From assembly GCA_030604195.1 (NCBI GenBank), contig JAUVWI010000021.1, positions 1 to 45,310 on the forward strand: DNA of 45,310 nucleotides, read 5' to 3'. The notes under the pieces were generated by a model that saw nothing but the letters and a program-made list of their open reading frames with translations, did not search any database and was not told the DNA's origin. The position numbers and the translations under genes are program-made. Numbering within the stretch: the stretch's first letter is position 1; each line of letters opens with the position of its first letter. This document shows positions 1 to 8,280 of this stretch, piece by piece. Source of the DNA: Spirochaetales bacterium. Lineage in GTDB: Bacteria > Spirochaetota > Spirochaetia > SZUA-6 > DRHE01.

Positions 1-69
1 AATTATTGGGGATTCCAAGAAAATAGCAAAATAGTACAACAACTTTATGTAAAATGTGAGCAGCTGTAA
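1..69 (+). CDS. Possible C-terminus of a plus-strand gene entering from the left
   Basis: Frame 1 is open from the window edge to a TAA at 67-69 and reads 22 residues ending ...LYVKCEQL. The other two plus frames close at 33 or earlier. The stop lies in the 5' arm of a hairpin with a T-tract on the same strand, as expected for the end of a gene converging on cheY. Too little is visible to name a family, and the frame could be open by chance. Confidence 0.3.
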   Translation, partial: NYWGFQENSKIVQQLYVKCEQL

Positions 70-104
70 TTCATTTCATAATAATGATTTACAGCTGTTT
101 TTTT
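61..104 (+). terminator. Rho-independent terminator pointing right
   Basis: Arms at 61-74 and 84-97 pair over 14 positions with one mismatch around a 9-nt loop, followed by seven T residues at 98-104. The T-tract serves plus-strand transcripts. Read on the minus strand, as a stop for the cheY transcript, the stem is followed only by a weak run of four T residues, so any bidirectional role is doubtful. Confidence 0.65.
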
Positions 105-171
105 ACTTTTCAACTGCAAAAGTCAGGTTATTTTACCAGGTAAATAAGCAGCAGTCAAGCTCACGAATTTA

Positions 172-531
172 TCACTCCAGGGCTTTGGCGATTGCCGACA
201 GGAGTCTCTCTGCCTTGAAGGGCTTGACAATGAAATCTTTAATGCCTGAATTAATTGCTTCCACAATAATCTTTTGCTGCCCCAGGGCTGAACATATAAT
301 TATTTTTGCCTGTGGATCAGCAACCAGAATCCTGTTCACCGCATCCAGACCATTCATATTAGGCATAGTGATATCCATGAGCACAATATCAGGTTTCAGA
401 GATTCATAGATCTCCACTGCCTCCAGTCCATCTGAAGCTTCACCTACAACGTGGTACCCGCTTCCCGATAGGATATCTTTCTGTACCATTCTCATAAATG
501 ATAGATCATCCACCAGCAGTACTCTAAACAC
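172..531 (-). CDS. cheY: Chemotaxis response regulator CheY
   Basis: Single receiver domain of 119 residues, the usual CheY length. It takes phosphate from CheA and binds the flagellar switch (FliM/FliY) to set rotation. Visible active-site residues are Asp8/Asp9, the phosphoacceptor Asp53 in the LMDITMPNMNG stretch, Ser81 at the usual Thr/Ser switch position, and Lys103 in VKPF. The start is a GTG at 531, overlapping the cheA stop by 8 bp, with a GAGGAG Shine-Dalgarno inside the cheA 3' end, so translation is probably coupled. It is the last gene of the minus-strand cluster. No cheX phosphatase gene follows, unlike the cheA-cheW-cheX-cheY set known in Treponema and Borrelia. Confidence 0.95.
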   Translation of the reverse strand: MFRVLLVDDLSFMRMVQKDILSGSGYHVVGEASDGLEAVEIYESLKPDIVLMDITMPNMNGLDAVNRILVADPQAKIIICSALGQQKIIVEAINSGIKDFIVKPFKAERLLSAIAKALE

Positions 532-2524
532 GCGCTAACTCCTCAACAATTGAAGTATCCAAAACATAAACTATTGTACCGTCACCAAGTACAGATACAC
601 CTGATAGGCGATGTTGATAATTCAGTATACTATCAATTGGTTTTATTACCAGCTCTTCCTCTTCAACCAGCTCATCAACCAGCAGACAGGCTTTTTCCTC
701 CCTATGATTCAGAATAACACCATAGCTCTCATCGCCAGGCTGCGGCTTCCTGTCAAAAAGCTCTGATAGATGGGCCAGTGGAATTATTTTTTCGCGATAG
801 GAATAGCTGGATTTATCGCCATTCACAATAATATCCGAAAGCAGCACCTTGACCGTTTCATCAACATTCTGTGTCGGAATAGCGTAGAAGTAACCGTCAC
901 ACCTTACAATCAGGGAATTGAGAATATTAAGCGCCAACGGCAGCATTATGGTAAAGGTTGTACCCTTACCCTGCACACTTCGCACCTTGACCTCCCCCTT
1001 GAGCTCTTCCCTTATCCTGGTAGCCACTACATCCATACCCACTCCCCGCCCGGAGAGGTCAGTTATTCTTTCTTTAGTGCTGAAACCGGGAGTGAATATA
1101 AAATTAACAACTTCTTCATCCTTGAGCACCCCTTTTACACCGGCCTTTTGCCGTATCTTCTGCAGATCCAGCCCTCTGCCGTCATCCGATATCTCAATGG
1201 CTACCTTTCCTCCCTGCTGCAAAGCGGTAATGGAAATTTTGCCGCGTTCAGCCTTCCCCTGTATCAGGCGCTCTTCTGAAAATTCAATTCCATGATCCAG
1301 GGCATTGCGGATAATGTGTGTAAAAGGATCGGCGAGTGCCTCTACAATTGAGCGGTCAATCTCGGTATCCTGTCCATGAATCTCAATAGTGACTGATTTG
1401 CCTAATTTACTGCTGAGATCCCGCACCAGCCGGGGAAACTTATTGAAAATAACTGAAATCGGCACCATTCTGGTCTTAATCATTGATTCCTGCATGCCTG
1501 TGGATATTCTATCCAGAGAATCTGAAATTACTTCAAGCTGGCTCTTCACTTTTACCGGATCGCTGTGGTGGTCTATTCGCTCGTATACTCTTGATAGATG
1601 AGACTTACTGATGATCAGCTCACCCACCTGCTGCCACAGATCATTTAATTTGCGGGTTTCAACCCTTATTGAAATTCTCTCTCTATTTTCCGGACTGGTA
1701 AAATCAGAAGGGCCGGGGTGTTTGAACCGCCCTTTTTCAATTCTATGCTCAGCCTTTAACAGATCTTCATAGATTACCGGGATAAGCTTAATATCCTGTA
1801 TCTGATCTATATTAGCAGCAGCAATTAATTGCTCACGCTCTTTATCGGAGCATACCAGAAGAGTGATATGGGAAAAGTTCTCTTCACCAACCGCAGGATT
1901 CACCATATCCGGACAGGTCCTGATAACATTGGCAATGAGCTCCAAATTGTTAAAAACCAGATAGGCCCGGGGATACTTCATGGGCTCATCATCTGCTATG
2001 CAGAAAGTGAGAGCGTATATGGCTTCACCTCTTTCCCAGGCTTCCCTGATCTGGCCCTTTTCAAAGTCCGTAAACTCAATATCAGCCAGGCAAGTGACTA
2101 TATCTTTGTCTTTCGATAGTGAATGGGACTTAGCCAATAATGGCTGCAGTTCCCGAAGTACTGAATCAATATTGAAGCCGGAATCATCTCCTCCCAAACT
2201 GATCCTATTCAGCATTTCATGCATTACATCAAAGCCGGCAAAGATCATGTCCATAATTTGCCTGCTTAGATCCAGCTCGCTGCTTCTTATCTTCTCAAAA
2301 ACATCCTCAAGGCCGTGGGCTACTTTACTGAGATTAGAGAACTCCATTAAAGCAGATTCTGATTTCAGGGAATGGGTAAGGCGAAATACCTCGTTTATCA
2401 GGTCAATATTTCCCCGCTCCGCCTCCAGGGAGAGGAGCGCAGCATTGAGCTTCTCCAGTAATTCCTCAGCCTCCTCAATAAAGGCACGCTTCAGTTTGTT
2501 ATCATCAATCCTCATATTAACCAT
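524..2524 (-). CDS. cheA: Chemotaxis histidine kinase CheA
   Basis: A 666-residue kinase that senses chemoreceptor state through CheW and phosphorylates CheY. Domains in order: P1 Hpt (about 8-110) with phosphoacceptor His51 in RLTHSLKSES; a P2-like segment (about 145-260); P3 dimerisation (about 283-355) with GELIISKSHLSR; P4 ATPase with N-box RNALDHG (406-412), DDGRG (447-451) and GRGVGMDVV (492-500); and a P5 CheW-like domain (about 530-666). The ATG overlaps the cheW stop as TAATG; a second Met at residue 4 is an alternative start. All catalytic boxes look intact. It sits in a cheW-cheA-cheY trio with no receptor gene in view. Confidence 0.96.
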   Translation of the reverse strand: MVNMRIDDNKLKRAFIEEAEELLEKLNAALLSLEAERGNIDLINEVFRLTHSLKSESALMEFSNLSKVAHGLEDVFEKIRSSELDLSRQIMDMIFAGFDVMHEMLNRISLGGDDSGFNIDSVLRELQPLLAKSHSLSKDKDIVTCLADIEFTDFEKGQIREAWERGEAIYALTFCIADDEPMKYPRAYLVFNNLELIANVIRTCPDMVNPAVGEENFSHITLLVCSDKEREQLIAAANIDQIQDIKLIPVIYEDLLKAEHRIEKGRFKHPGPSDFTSPENRERISIRVETRKLNDLWQQVGELIISKSHLSRVYERIDHHSDPVKVKSQLEVISDSLDRISTGMQESMIKTRMVPISVIFNKFPRLVRDLSSKLGKSVTIEIHGQDTEIDRSIVEALADPFTHIIRNALDHGIEFSEERLIQGKAERGKISITALQQGGKVAIEISDDGRGLDLQKIRQKAGVKGVLKDEEVVNFIFTPGFSTKERITDLSGRGVGMDVVATRIREELKGEVKVRSVQGKGTTFTIMLPLALNILNSLIVRCDGYFYAIPTQNVDETVKVLLSDIIVNGDKSSYSYREKIIPLAHLSELFDRKPQPGDESYGVILNHREEKACLLVDELVEEEELVIKPIDSILNYQHRLSGVSVLGDGTIVYVLDTSIVEELARV

Positions 2525-2943
2525 TAGAAAGAAATAATCTTACCAATATCAATTAAAACCAGCAAACCCTCTTTAAGATTGGCAATACCGGTAATAAACT
2601 CATGGCTGACACCGAAAATAGAGTCGGTTTTTTCAGTGAGCATTTCTTCTGAAACTCCATAGATACCTCTAACACTGTCAACAAGCAAACCATAATTTTT
2701 CTCTTTATGGCTGATTACGATTATTCTGTTAACTTTTGAGAATACCTCGCGCGGTAATCCGAATTTTTCGCGCACATTGATCACCGGAATAACCTCACCC
2801 CGCAGGTTTATTACTCCTTCAACAAATGGGGGCGCTTTCGGCACCTCAGTTATCCCTTCATAGCGAATTATCCGTATGACCTTATCTAGAATAATTCCAT
2901 ATCGGCCCTTATCGATATAAAAACATACATATCGGCCCTGCAT
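2524..2943 (-). CDS. cheW: Chemotaxis coupling protein CheW
   Basis: About 139 residues, an SH3-like CheW domain that bridges chemoreceptors and CheA at the inner membrane. Typical motifs are the GRYVCFYIDKGRYGI start, the central PFVEGVINLRGEVIPVINV, and a late GIANLKEGLLVLID strand. I chose the ATG at 2943 because GGAGGAG lies 9 nt upstream and it leaves the DnaK-like stop at 2975 outside the gene. A TTG at 3000 would add 19 charged residues and overlap the preceding gene. The stop overlaps the cheA ATG as TAATG. Confidence 0.95.
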   Translation of the reverse strand: MQGRYVCFYIDKGRYGIILDKVIRIIRYEGITEVPKAPPFVEGVINLRGEVIPVINVREKFGLPREVFSKVNRIIVISHKEKNYGLLVDSVRGIYGVSEEMLTEKTDSIFGVSHEFITGIANLKEGLLVLIDIGKIISF

Positions 2944-2974
2944 GATTATCTGCTCCTCCAGTGCGCGTTTAAAT

Positions 2975-4735
2975 TCAAGCTCCTTCGCCTTCGGTCTCAA
3001 GGTATTTATTGATTACCTCCAGATCGGCTAAGATTCTTTCTAAAGCTATTCTGCACTTATTTAACTCCATAGTTGAACCTGAAAGCAATGCCTGATTTGC
3101 TTTGGCTGTTATTTCCTTAATCTCCACGGCAAATATTCTATCATCGGTTAAGCCTATGAGGTTCGAAATTCTGTGAATTAAGAAGTTTATTCGCTTTTTC
3201 AGACCGGTAATTGTGGAGAAGGGATTGTCCTGTTGATCACAGCTTTGCTCACCCCCTTGAGTTAAAACCACCGACTTTTCTGAACCTGTATCCGGATCAT
3301 GGGCAGTAACCTGGAGAATCCCATCTACATCCATTTTAAAAGATACTTCAATCCTCGGCATTCCTTTACCAACCTCACGAATGCCTGATAGCAGAAAGCG
3401 GCCCAACGAATGATTGCGTGTTGCCTTTGGACTGTTTCCCTGCAGTATATGCACCTCTACCGCTGTCTGGTAGTCTGATATTGTAGTAAAATTTCTCTTT
3501 GCCCATACCGGTACCGGACTATTACGCTTTATAAGGGGAATAAAGCTGCCTCCATCTACTTCAACACCCAGAGCCAGGGGCGTAATGTCTTTCAGTATAA
3601 GGGTCTTGCTTTCACCATTAATCAGCGCGCCCTGCAGAGCTGCCCCCATAGCGACTGACTCATCCGGATTTGTTCTTATTCTAACCTGCCGCTTTTGATC
3701 ACCGGCAGGCAGAGTATTAGCTGCCAGCCGCTTTTCGGCGCCTAACAGGCTCGCCAATTTATTCTTTATCAGGGGAATTCTTGAGGAGCCGCCGGATAAA
3801 ATATAAGTATCGATAGATCGTACGGTCAAGCCGGCATCCTTTATTGCTCTCATCGTTAATTCCAGTGTCTGGTCAACCAGATCTGAAATAAGAGCTTCAA
3901 AGTCTCTCCTCCTCAGCTTACAGCTTATATGGTTCAGCTTATCTCCCGACTGCACGAAGGGTATGGCAATTGTTACGCATTCACGGCTGGAGAGTTCTAT
4001 TTTTGCTTTTTCCGTCTCTTCCTTCAGCATCTGGAGAAACATTAAATCCTTTCCCTCTAATAGAGATGGGGCAAAACCACTTTCATCGTAAAACTGCTTC
4101 AGGATTTTTTGCAGCAAAAGATTATCAAAGTCCATACCCCCAAGGCTATTATTGCCCCTGGTTGATAAAACCTTAAGAGCATTGCCTTCCCGCGCCAATA
4201 CGGTTATATCAAAGGTCCCGCCTCCCAGATCGTATACGAGAGCTCTTTTTTCACCTTGCAAACCGTAAGCTAAAGCTGTTGCTGTGGGTTCATTGATAAT
4301 TCTTTTGACTTCAAATCCGGCCAGCCTTCCGGCTTCTCTGGTTGCCCTTCGCTGCCGTTCATTGAAATATGCGGGCACCGATATTACCGCCCCGGGCACA
4401 TCCATTCCCAGGAAAACTTCAGCATCTCTTTTAAGTTGCTTAAGTATATAGGAGCTTATAACCTCCGGGGAGAAATCTCTGTGATCCACTCTGAATTTCC
4501 GGTCACTGCCCATAGCTCTCTTTACTGATAGAATGGTACGCCTCCGGTTTATCACCGCCTGATTTTTAGCCGCTTCTCCCACTAAAATATCACCGCTTTG
4601 AGTAAAAGCAACTACTGACGGAGTAAGATTATTTCCCCGTTCATTGGGAATAATGCGCGGCTCGCTGCCATCCATAAAGCTCATACAGGAGTTGGTAGTG
4701 CCCAGATCAATGCCCACAACCCTTGCCAAAATCAC
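2975..4735 (-). CDS. DnaK-like Hsp70 chaperone embedded in the motility cluster
   Basis: A 586-residue Hsp70. The nucleotide-binding domain is intact: GIDLGTTNSC (8-17), VKRAMGSD, INEPTATALAYGL (Glu149), DLGGGTFD (169-176) and SGGSSRIP. After the last motif there is an extra stretch of roughly 15 residues rich in Lys/Arg before NPDESVAMGAA. The linker reads LILKDITPLALGVEV, followed by a recognisable substrate domain (QTAVEVHILQG). The lid is short and divergent and lacks the EEVD end of housekeeping DnaK. The GTG start overlaps the upstream stop as GTGA, so the pair is translationally coupled. No grpE or dnaJ is nearby. I infer a paralogue specialised for flagella or chemosensory proteins; a general stress DnaK seems unlikely because of the context. 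Confidence 0.85.
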   Translation of the reverse strand: MILARVVGIDLGTTNSCMSFMDGSEPRIIPNERGNNLTPSVVAFTQSGDILVGEAAKNQAVINRRRTILSVKRAMGSDRKFRVDHRDFSPEVISSYILKQLKRDAEVFLGMDVPGAVISVPAYFNERQRRATREAGRLAGFEVKRIINEPTATALAYGLQGEKRALVYDLGGGTFDITVLAREGNALKVLSTRGNNSLGGMDFDNLLLQKILKQFYDESGFAPSLLEGKDLMFLQMLKEETEKAKIELSSRECVTIAIPFVQSGDKLNHISCKLRRRDFEALISDLVDQTLELTMRAIKDAGLTVRSIDTYILSGGSSRIPLIKNKLASLLGAEKRLAANTLPAGDQKRQVRIRTNPDESVAMGAALQGALINGESKTLILKDITPLALGVEVDGGSFIPLIKRNSPVPVWAKRNFTTISDYQTAVEVHILQGNSPKATRNHSLGRFLLSGIREVGKGMPRIEVSFKMDVDGILQVTAHDPDTGSEKSVVLTQGGEQSCDQQDNPFSTITGLKKRINFLIHRISNLIGLTDDRIFAVEIKEITAKANQALLSGSTMELNKCRIALERILADLEVINKYLETEGEGA

Positions 4736-5202
4736 TTCTTCCTTTCTGAAAGTGAAATAATCAACTCAACCTCTCCCAGGCTTAAGCCCATGCGCCTGGC
4801 AATAATCCGAGGCGTAAATCCGGAAAGGTGAAGGCGCAGAATCTCCTGTTGATTGTCTTTTTTATCGACTGCGCTTTTCGGAATCTTGACAACCGGCTTT
4901 TCCGACAGCTTGCTATATACTCTCTGACTTACTTCATGTTTTTCACTTTCTCGCTTGAGCAGGCCAATCTTCTTATCGGCAGCTGACATAAGTTCCACGA
5001 GATGGCTGATACGGTCTTCAATCAGGGCAATATTTCGTTCCGTTGTCTGATTCAATTCAATAATTACCCGCGCCACTTCCTCCCTGATTTCCTCAAGTTG
5101 GCTGTGGGCATTGATTGTTCTTTCTATTTTTCTCTTTAAAATCAGGTATTGTAAATACCAGCCTAAAAGCAGGGCTGCCGGAAGAAGAAAAAATAATTGC
5201 AT
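4732..5202 (-). CDS. Membrane-anchored coiled-coil protein with C-terminal HTH, SwrB/DUF6115-like
   Basis: 156 residues with one N-terminal membrane segment (about 3-21), a long charged helix or coiled coil (about 26-95) facing the cytoplasm, and a C-terminal helix-turn-helix-like element (about 118-152, LHLSGFTPRIIARRMGLSLG then EVELI). This matches the architecture of DUF6115 proteins, including Bacillus SwrB, which promotes flagellar basal-body and export-gate assembly and is also encoded at the end of a fla/che operon. The resemblance is by layout and motif, not by a search. It overlaps the DnaK-like gene by 4 bp. The HTH-like tail may bind protein, because a membrane-tethered DNA-binding role has no other support. 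Confidence 0.7.
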   Translation of the reverse strand: MQLFFLLPAALLLGWYLQYLILKRKIERTINAHSQLEEIREEVARVIIELNQTTERNIALIEDRISHLVELMSAADKKIGLLKRESEKHEVSQRVYSKLSEKPVVKIPKSAVDKKDNQQEILRLHLSGFTPRIIARRMGLSLGEVELIISLSERKK

Positions 5203-5213
5203 TTTCTCAAGGT

Positions 5214-5540
5214 TCAGCCGGATAGGTTAATATGGCGGCCCAGATCCGGATCTTCAAATATTTCTTTCTGCTTATTATCGGACATCTCCTGCTTTCCTTT
5301 CTTAGGAGCCGCTCCTTTTCTTTTCTTCTCTCTTTCCTGCTCTTCCTTTACCTTCTCAACGCCTTCACCCAGTTCATGGGCCTTATTGACTGAATGATCA
5401 TCATGCGCCGCTTTTTTTGAGAGCTCCGTTGCCTGTAGTGATTGATGGTGCGGAGAGACTTCTTTCTGCACCGCCTGTTCCTTGCCAACCCGATCCATCT
5501 GTGCAAGTACGGTCTGTAAATCAATAGGTAAAATCGGCAT
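5214..5540 (-). CDS. Small charged protein of unknown function in the flagellar cluster
   Basis: 108 residues from the ATG at 5540, which lies next to the fapA stop (TAATATG) with a GGGAGCGGG sequence just upstream. A TTG at 5558 would add six residues inside fapA. The N-terminus (MPILPIDLQTVLAQMDRVGK) looks structured and is followed by EQAVQKE; the middle is a Lys/Glu-rich low-complexity helix (about 65-90); the end, IFEDPDLGRHINLSG, looks like a conserved short motif. No membrane segment or signal peptide is seen. I do not recognise a characterised family. The ordered ends and steady operon position argue for a real gene, perhaps an adaptor or scaffold. Confidence 0.75.
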   Translation of the reverse strand: MPILPIDLQTVLAQMDRVGKEQAVQKEVSPHHQSLQATELSKKAAHDDHSVNKAHELGEGVEKVKEEQEREKKRKGAAPKKGKQEMSDNKQKEIFEDPDLGRHINLSG

Positions 5541-5541
5541 A

Positions 5542-7488
5542 TTACCCGCTCCCGGCAATGCCCTCCTCTACAGGTTCATATTTGGTCATCCTTACCTCTT
5601 TCCCCTGAAGAATGAAGGTTACCTTTTTAAACTCATTGCGCACAATCAGGTGTTCATTTTTAATAAATATCTTAACCCCGGGAAAGATCTTGCCGGAGGC
5701 AGATACTTTTCCCTTTATCTTTAAACTTGCCAGATATTCATTTATGGTATTAGTTTCTTTGGCTATTTCTTCAAGTTCGGCAAGCATCTCAGCTCTTTTA
5801 TTATTCAACCCCTCAAGGCTTTTGGCTTTTTCTTCTGAGATCTTTCTCTGCACCCTCTGCAGATTGGTTATGGTATTAATATTAAGCTCAACTTCCTGAA
5901 GCTCATTTTCAATACCTTCTTTGGCTTTAAAGAGCTCCATAAGCCGCTCTTTACTCTTTGGGTCAAAGCCAACTTCAAGGATAGTTTCAGTTCCCGCTAC
6001 AGATCCCAGAACTTTTGCATTAATCTCCTCACCTGCCCGGAGTTTACCGCCCACAATTGCGGCCCTTTTGCCCTGACATAGTATTCGCTGGTTAGCATCA
6101 ACCACAGAATGAATTATTCCGTCACTGACCACCACATTTCCTTCAGCTTCAATCCTGGCATGCTCAATAAACTTGGCCACCACATTTATTCCGGCTTTTA
6201 CCTTGCCTTCGTTTTTCCCCATTATTCCCTGATGAACAACAATATCACCCTCGGCATCCAGGATGGACCTGCCCACACTCCCCATTACCTCTATATTCCC
6301 CGCGGCTTTTACTGTGAATCCTGATTCCACATTGCCCTTCACAACCACCGTGCCCAGAAAGAGAATATTACCGGTGTGCATGTTTACATCCCCATCCACA
6401 GTATAAACCGGTTCAACATTGATTTTACCGCCGGTCAGCAGCACCTGTCCGTTTATAAGAGCGATAACAGTGAGGCCGTCATCAGAGAGCTTCACGTTTT
6501 TACCGAGCTCCAGCTCTGTATCCTTACCCGGATCGGCAGCCAGGGAACGTCCCGTTACCGTGCTTCCCGGCTCACCCTGCTGCAGAAGTAGCTTCTTAGC
6601 AAGGAGCTGGCCGGCTTCTACATTCTCAATCAAGTTCTGTTCTTTGAAATCAACACGCCCATTCTTTTCTTTCAGCCCAATATGAGAATGATCGCTGGTA
6701 AAATTATATACTATGTGGGCATCCTCACCATCAACAGATTTTTTGCCCTCAGCGGCTAATACCTGGGTGTTATACTGGGGGTAATCAATGAAGTTCTCAA
6801 TATCCTCCTCTTTAATGCCGAAAATCACGCCATTACTCTTCAGCAGTGAGATAAGTTCCTCTTTTGTCAGATCAGGTCCGCCTGGTCCCGGCTGGGTAAC
6901 ACTTATATAGGCTTTCATCTCCTGCTCAGCGATCTCCACACTCAAGACAGCTTGATTGTCCGGGTTAAAATCAAAATCGCCTATCCTTATATACTCACCT
7001 TCAGCCCGCTTAACAGTTTTAGCCACAATTTTTGTATCGTATTGATTTACTCCGCGTAGAGCGATCCTCTGCAGCGCATCTCTCTCTGAAGCTCTGGCTC
7101 CATGGCCGACAGGCGGAGTTACCTTCAGAAAAGCCCCGTCATGGGTCAACTTGACAAATACAGCGCTCGGTTTATCCTCCACCGGGGCAAAATCGCCGGC
7201 AAAACCGAATCCATCCATATCATCAAGCTCATCAAAGCCCGGCGCTGCCGCTTCCTCCACCATCTCATAGACTAACAGGACCCAGTTCTTTTTACCAACC
7301 CCCAGGGTTCCTTTCCTACCCTGCCTTACAACCTCATACTCCAGCTTTTTTACCGGAACACCAAGCTCAATCGAAGCTTGGCGAAGGGTTTCTTCTATAT
7401 TTTCCCCCTCAATTCTTAAAGATTTGACCTTACGATCCTCTTCAAGCTGTTTTGTCATGTACTCCTGCAGTTCTGTAAGAGAGATCAT
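5542..7488 (-). CDS. Jag_N-FapA (DUF342) fusion protein
   Basis: 648 residues. The N-terminus (about 22-74, with [20 protein letters not shown] and a [13 protein letters not shown] turn) is a Jag_N domain, as at the start of Jag/KhpB proteins. Then come the DUF342/FapA N-domain (about 105-270), a right-handed beta-helix rich in GNI/GNV/GDI turns (about 340-500), a coiled coil (about 505-570), and a small C-terminal beta domain. FapA-family proteins affect polar flagellation in some bacteria; a biochemical activity is not established. ATGA overlap with the sigma-factor stop indicates coupling. The Jag/KhpB KH and R3H RNA-binding domains are absent, so only its N-domain is shared. Confidence 0.85.
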   Translation of the reverse strand: MISLTELQEYMTKQLEEDRKVKSLRIEGENIEETLRQASIELGVPVKKLEYEVVRQGRKGTLGVGKKNWVLLVYEMVEEAAAPGFDELDDMDGFGFAGDFAPVEDKPSAVFVKLTHDGAFLKVTPPVGHGARASERDALQRIALRGVNQYDTKIVAKTVKRAEGEYIRIGDFDFNPDNQAVLSVEIAEQEMKAYISVTQPGPGGPDLTKEELISLLKSNGVIFGIKEEDIENFIDYPQYNTQVLAAEGKKSVDGEDAHIVYNFTSDHSHIGLKEKNGRVDFKEQNLIENVEAGQLLAKKLLLQQGEPGSTVTGRSLAADPGKDTELELGKNVKLSDDGLTVIALINGQVLLTGGKINVEPVYTVDGDVNMHTGNILFLGTVVVKGNVESGFTVKAAGNIEVMGSVGRSILDAEGDIVVHQGIMGKNEGKVKAGINVVAKFIEHARIEAEGNVVVSDGIIHSVVDANQRILCQGKRAAIVGGKLRAGEEINAKVLGSVAGTETILEVGFDPKSKERLMELFKAKEGIENELQEVELNINTITNLQRVQRKISEEKAKSLEGLNNKRAEMLAELEEIAKETNTINEYLASLKIKGKVSASGKIFPGVKIFIKNEHLIVRNEFKKVTFILQGKEVRMTKYEPVEEGIAGSG

Positions 7489-8273
7489 AATATCCCCTTC
7501 TTGACATGAGAAAGCCTTGAACGCAGCCGCATAATGGCTTTGGTATGCAGCTGGGATATGCGTGACTCGGTAACGGCCAGCACTTCACCGATTTCCTTTA
7601 AGGTGAGATCTTCATAATAATAGAGTATTAAAACCTTCTTTTCCTTCTCCGGAAGCTCATGGATAGCCTCAATAATAACCCGTTTGATCTCTTCCTTCTC
7701 AACAATTGTATCAGGGTTAAGACTGGATGGTGATTCTATACTCTCTACAATCGATATTTTATCGTTATCCTCTCCCGTATACCATACTTCATTAAGGGAT
7801 AATATGGAAGTGCCGCTGATCTTCAGCATGAGCTGATGAAAATCCTTAACATCCATGCGCATGCTCACGGCTATTTCTTCATCCGTAGCCGCTCTGCCCA
7901 GCGAGGCTTCAAGGGTACGAACCGTATCCTCCACCTCCCTGCTTTTTTGCCGCACCGAACGGGGCACCCAGTCAATGGAGCGAAGCTCATCAAAAATTGC
8001 CCCTCTTATGCGTGTGACTGCATAGGTCTTGAATTTAACATGTTTTCCAGGATCGAACTTCTCAATTGCATCAAATAAGCCAAATACTCCGAAACCCACC
8101 AGATCATCAAATTCAACATTATTGGGCATGCCCATGGCTACCTTGCCGGCTACATATTTAACCAGGGGCGCATACTGCTTGACAAAAAAATCCCTGATTC
8201 CAGGATCTCTTTTGTTATGGTAGAGACACCAAAGTTCTTCTTCTGTCTTGCCGCTCAAGATATCCTCACCCAT
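7485..8273 (-). CDS. fliA: Sigma-28 family sigma factor (FliA/WhiG/SigD type)
   Basis: 262 residues, typical for flagellar sigma factors. Region 2 (about 28-100) contains [20 protein letters not shown] and [20 protein letters not shown] followed by VPRS; region 3 covers about 105-175; region 4 (about 205-255) contains [20 protein letters not shown]. It should direct RNA polymerase to late flagellar and chemotaxis promoters such as those of flagellin genes, which are not in this window. No flgM anti-sigma gene is visible nearby. In spirochaetes the gene is often named whiG or fliA. ATGA overlap with the downstream fapA-like gene and 7 bp from the upstream membrane protein place it inside the operon. 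Confidence 0.93.
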   Translation of the reverse strand: MGEDILSGKTEEELWCLYHNKRDPGIRDFFVKQYAPLVKYVAGKVAMGMPNNVEFDDLVGFGVFGLFDAIEKFDPGKHVKFKTYAVTRIRGAIFDELRSIDWVPRSVRQKSREVEDTVRTLEASLGRAATDEEIAVSMRMDVKDFHQLMLKISGTSILSLNEVWYTGEDNDKISIVESIESPSSLNPDTIVEKEEIKRVIIEAIHELPEKEKKVLILYYYEDLTLKEIGEVLAVTESRISQLHTKAIMRLRSRLSHVKKGIL

Positions 8274-8280
8274 AACCTCT

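Noticed and set aside
128-147. Small palindrome (TTATTTTACC / GGTAAATAA) downstream of cheY
   Set aside because: AT-rich, imperfect stem and no T-tract; not a credible terminator for the minus-strand operon.
770-1279. Long plus-strand frames opposite cheA, hslU, topA, fliK and others
   Set aside because: They mirror well-conserved minus-strand genes, have no recognisable domains, and lack consistent start signals.
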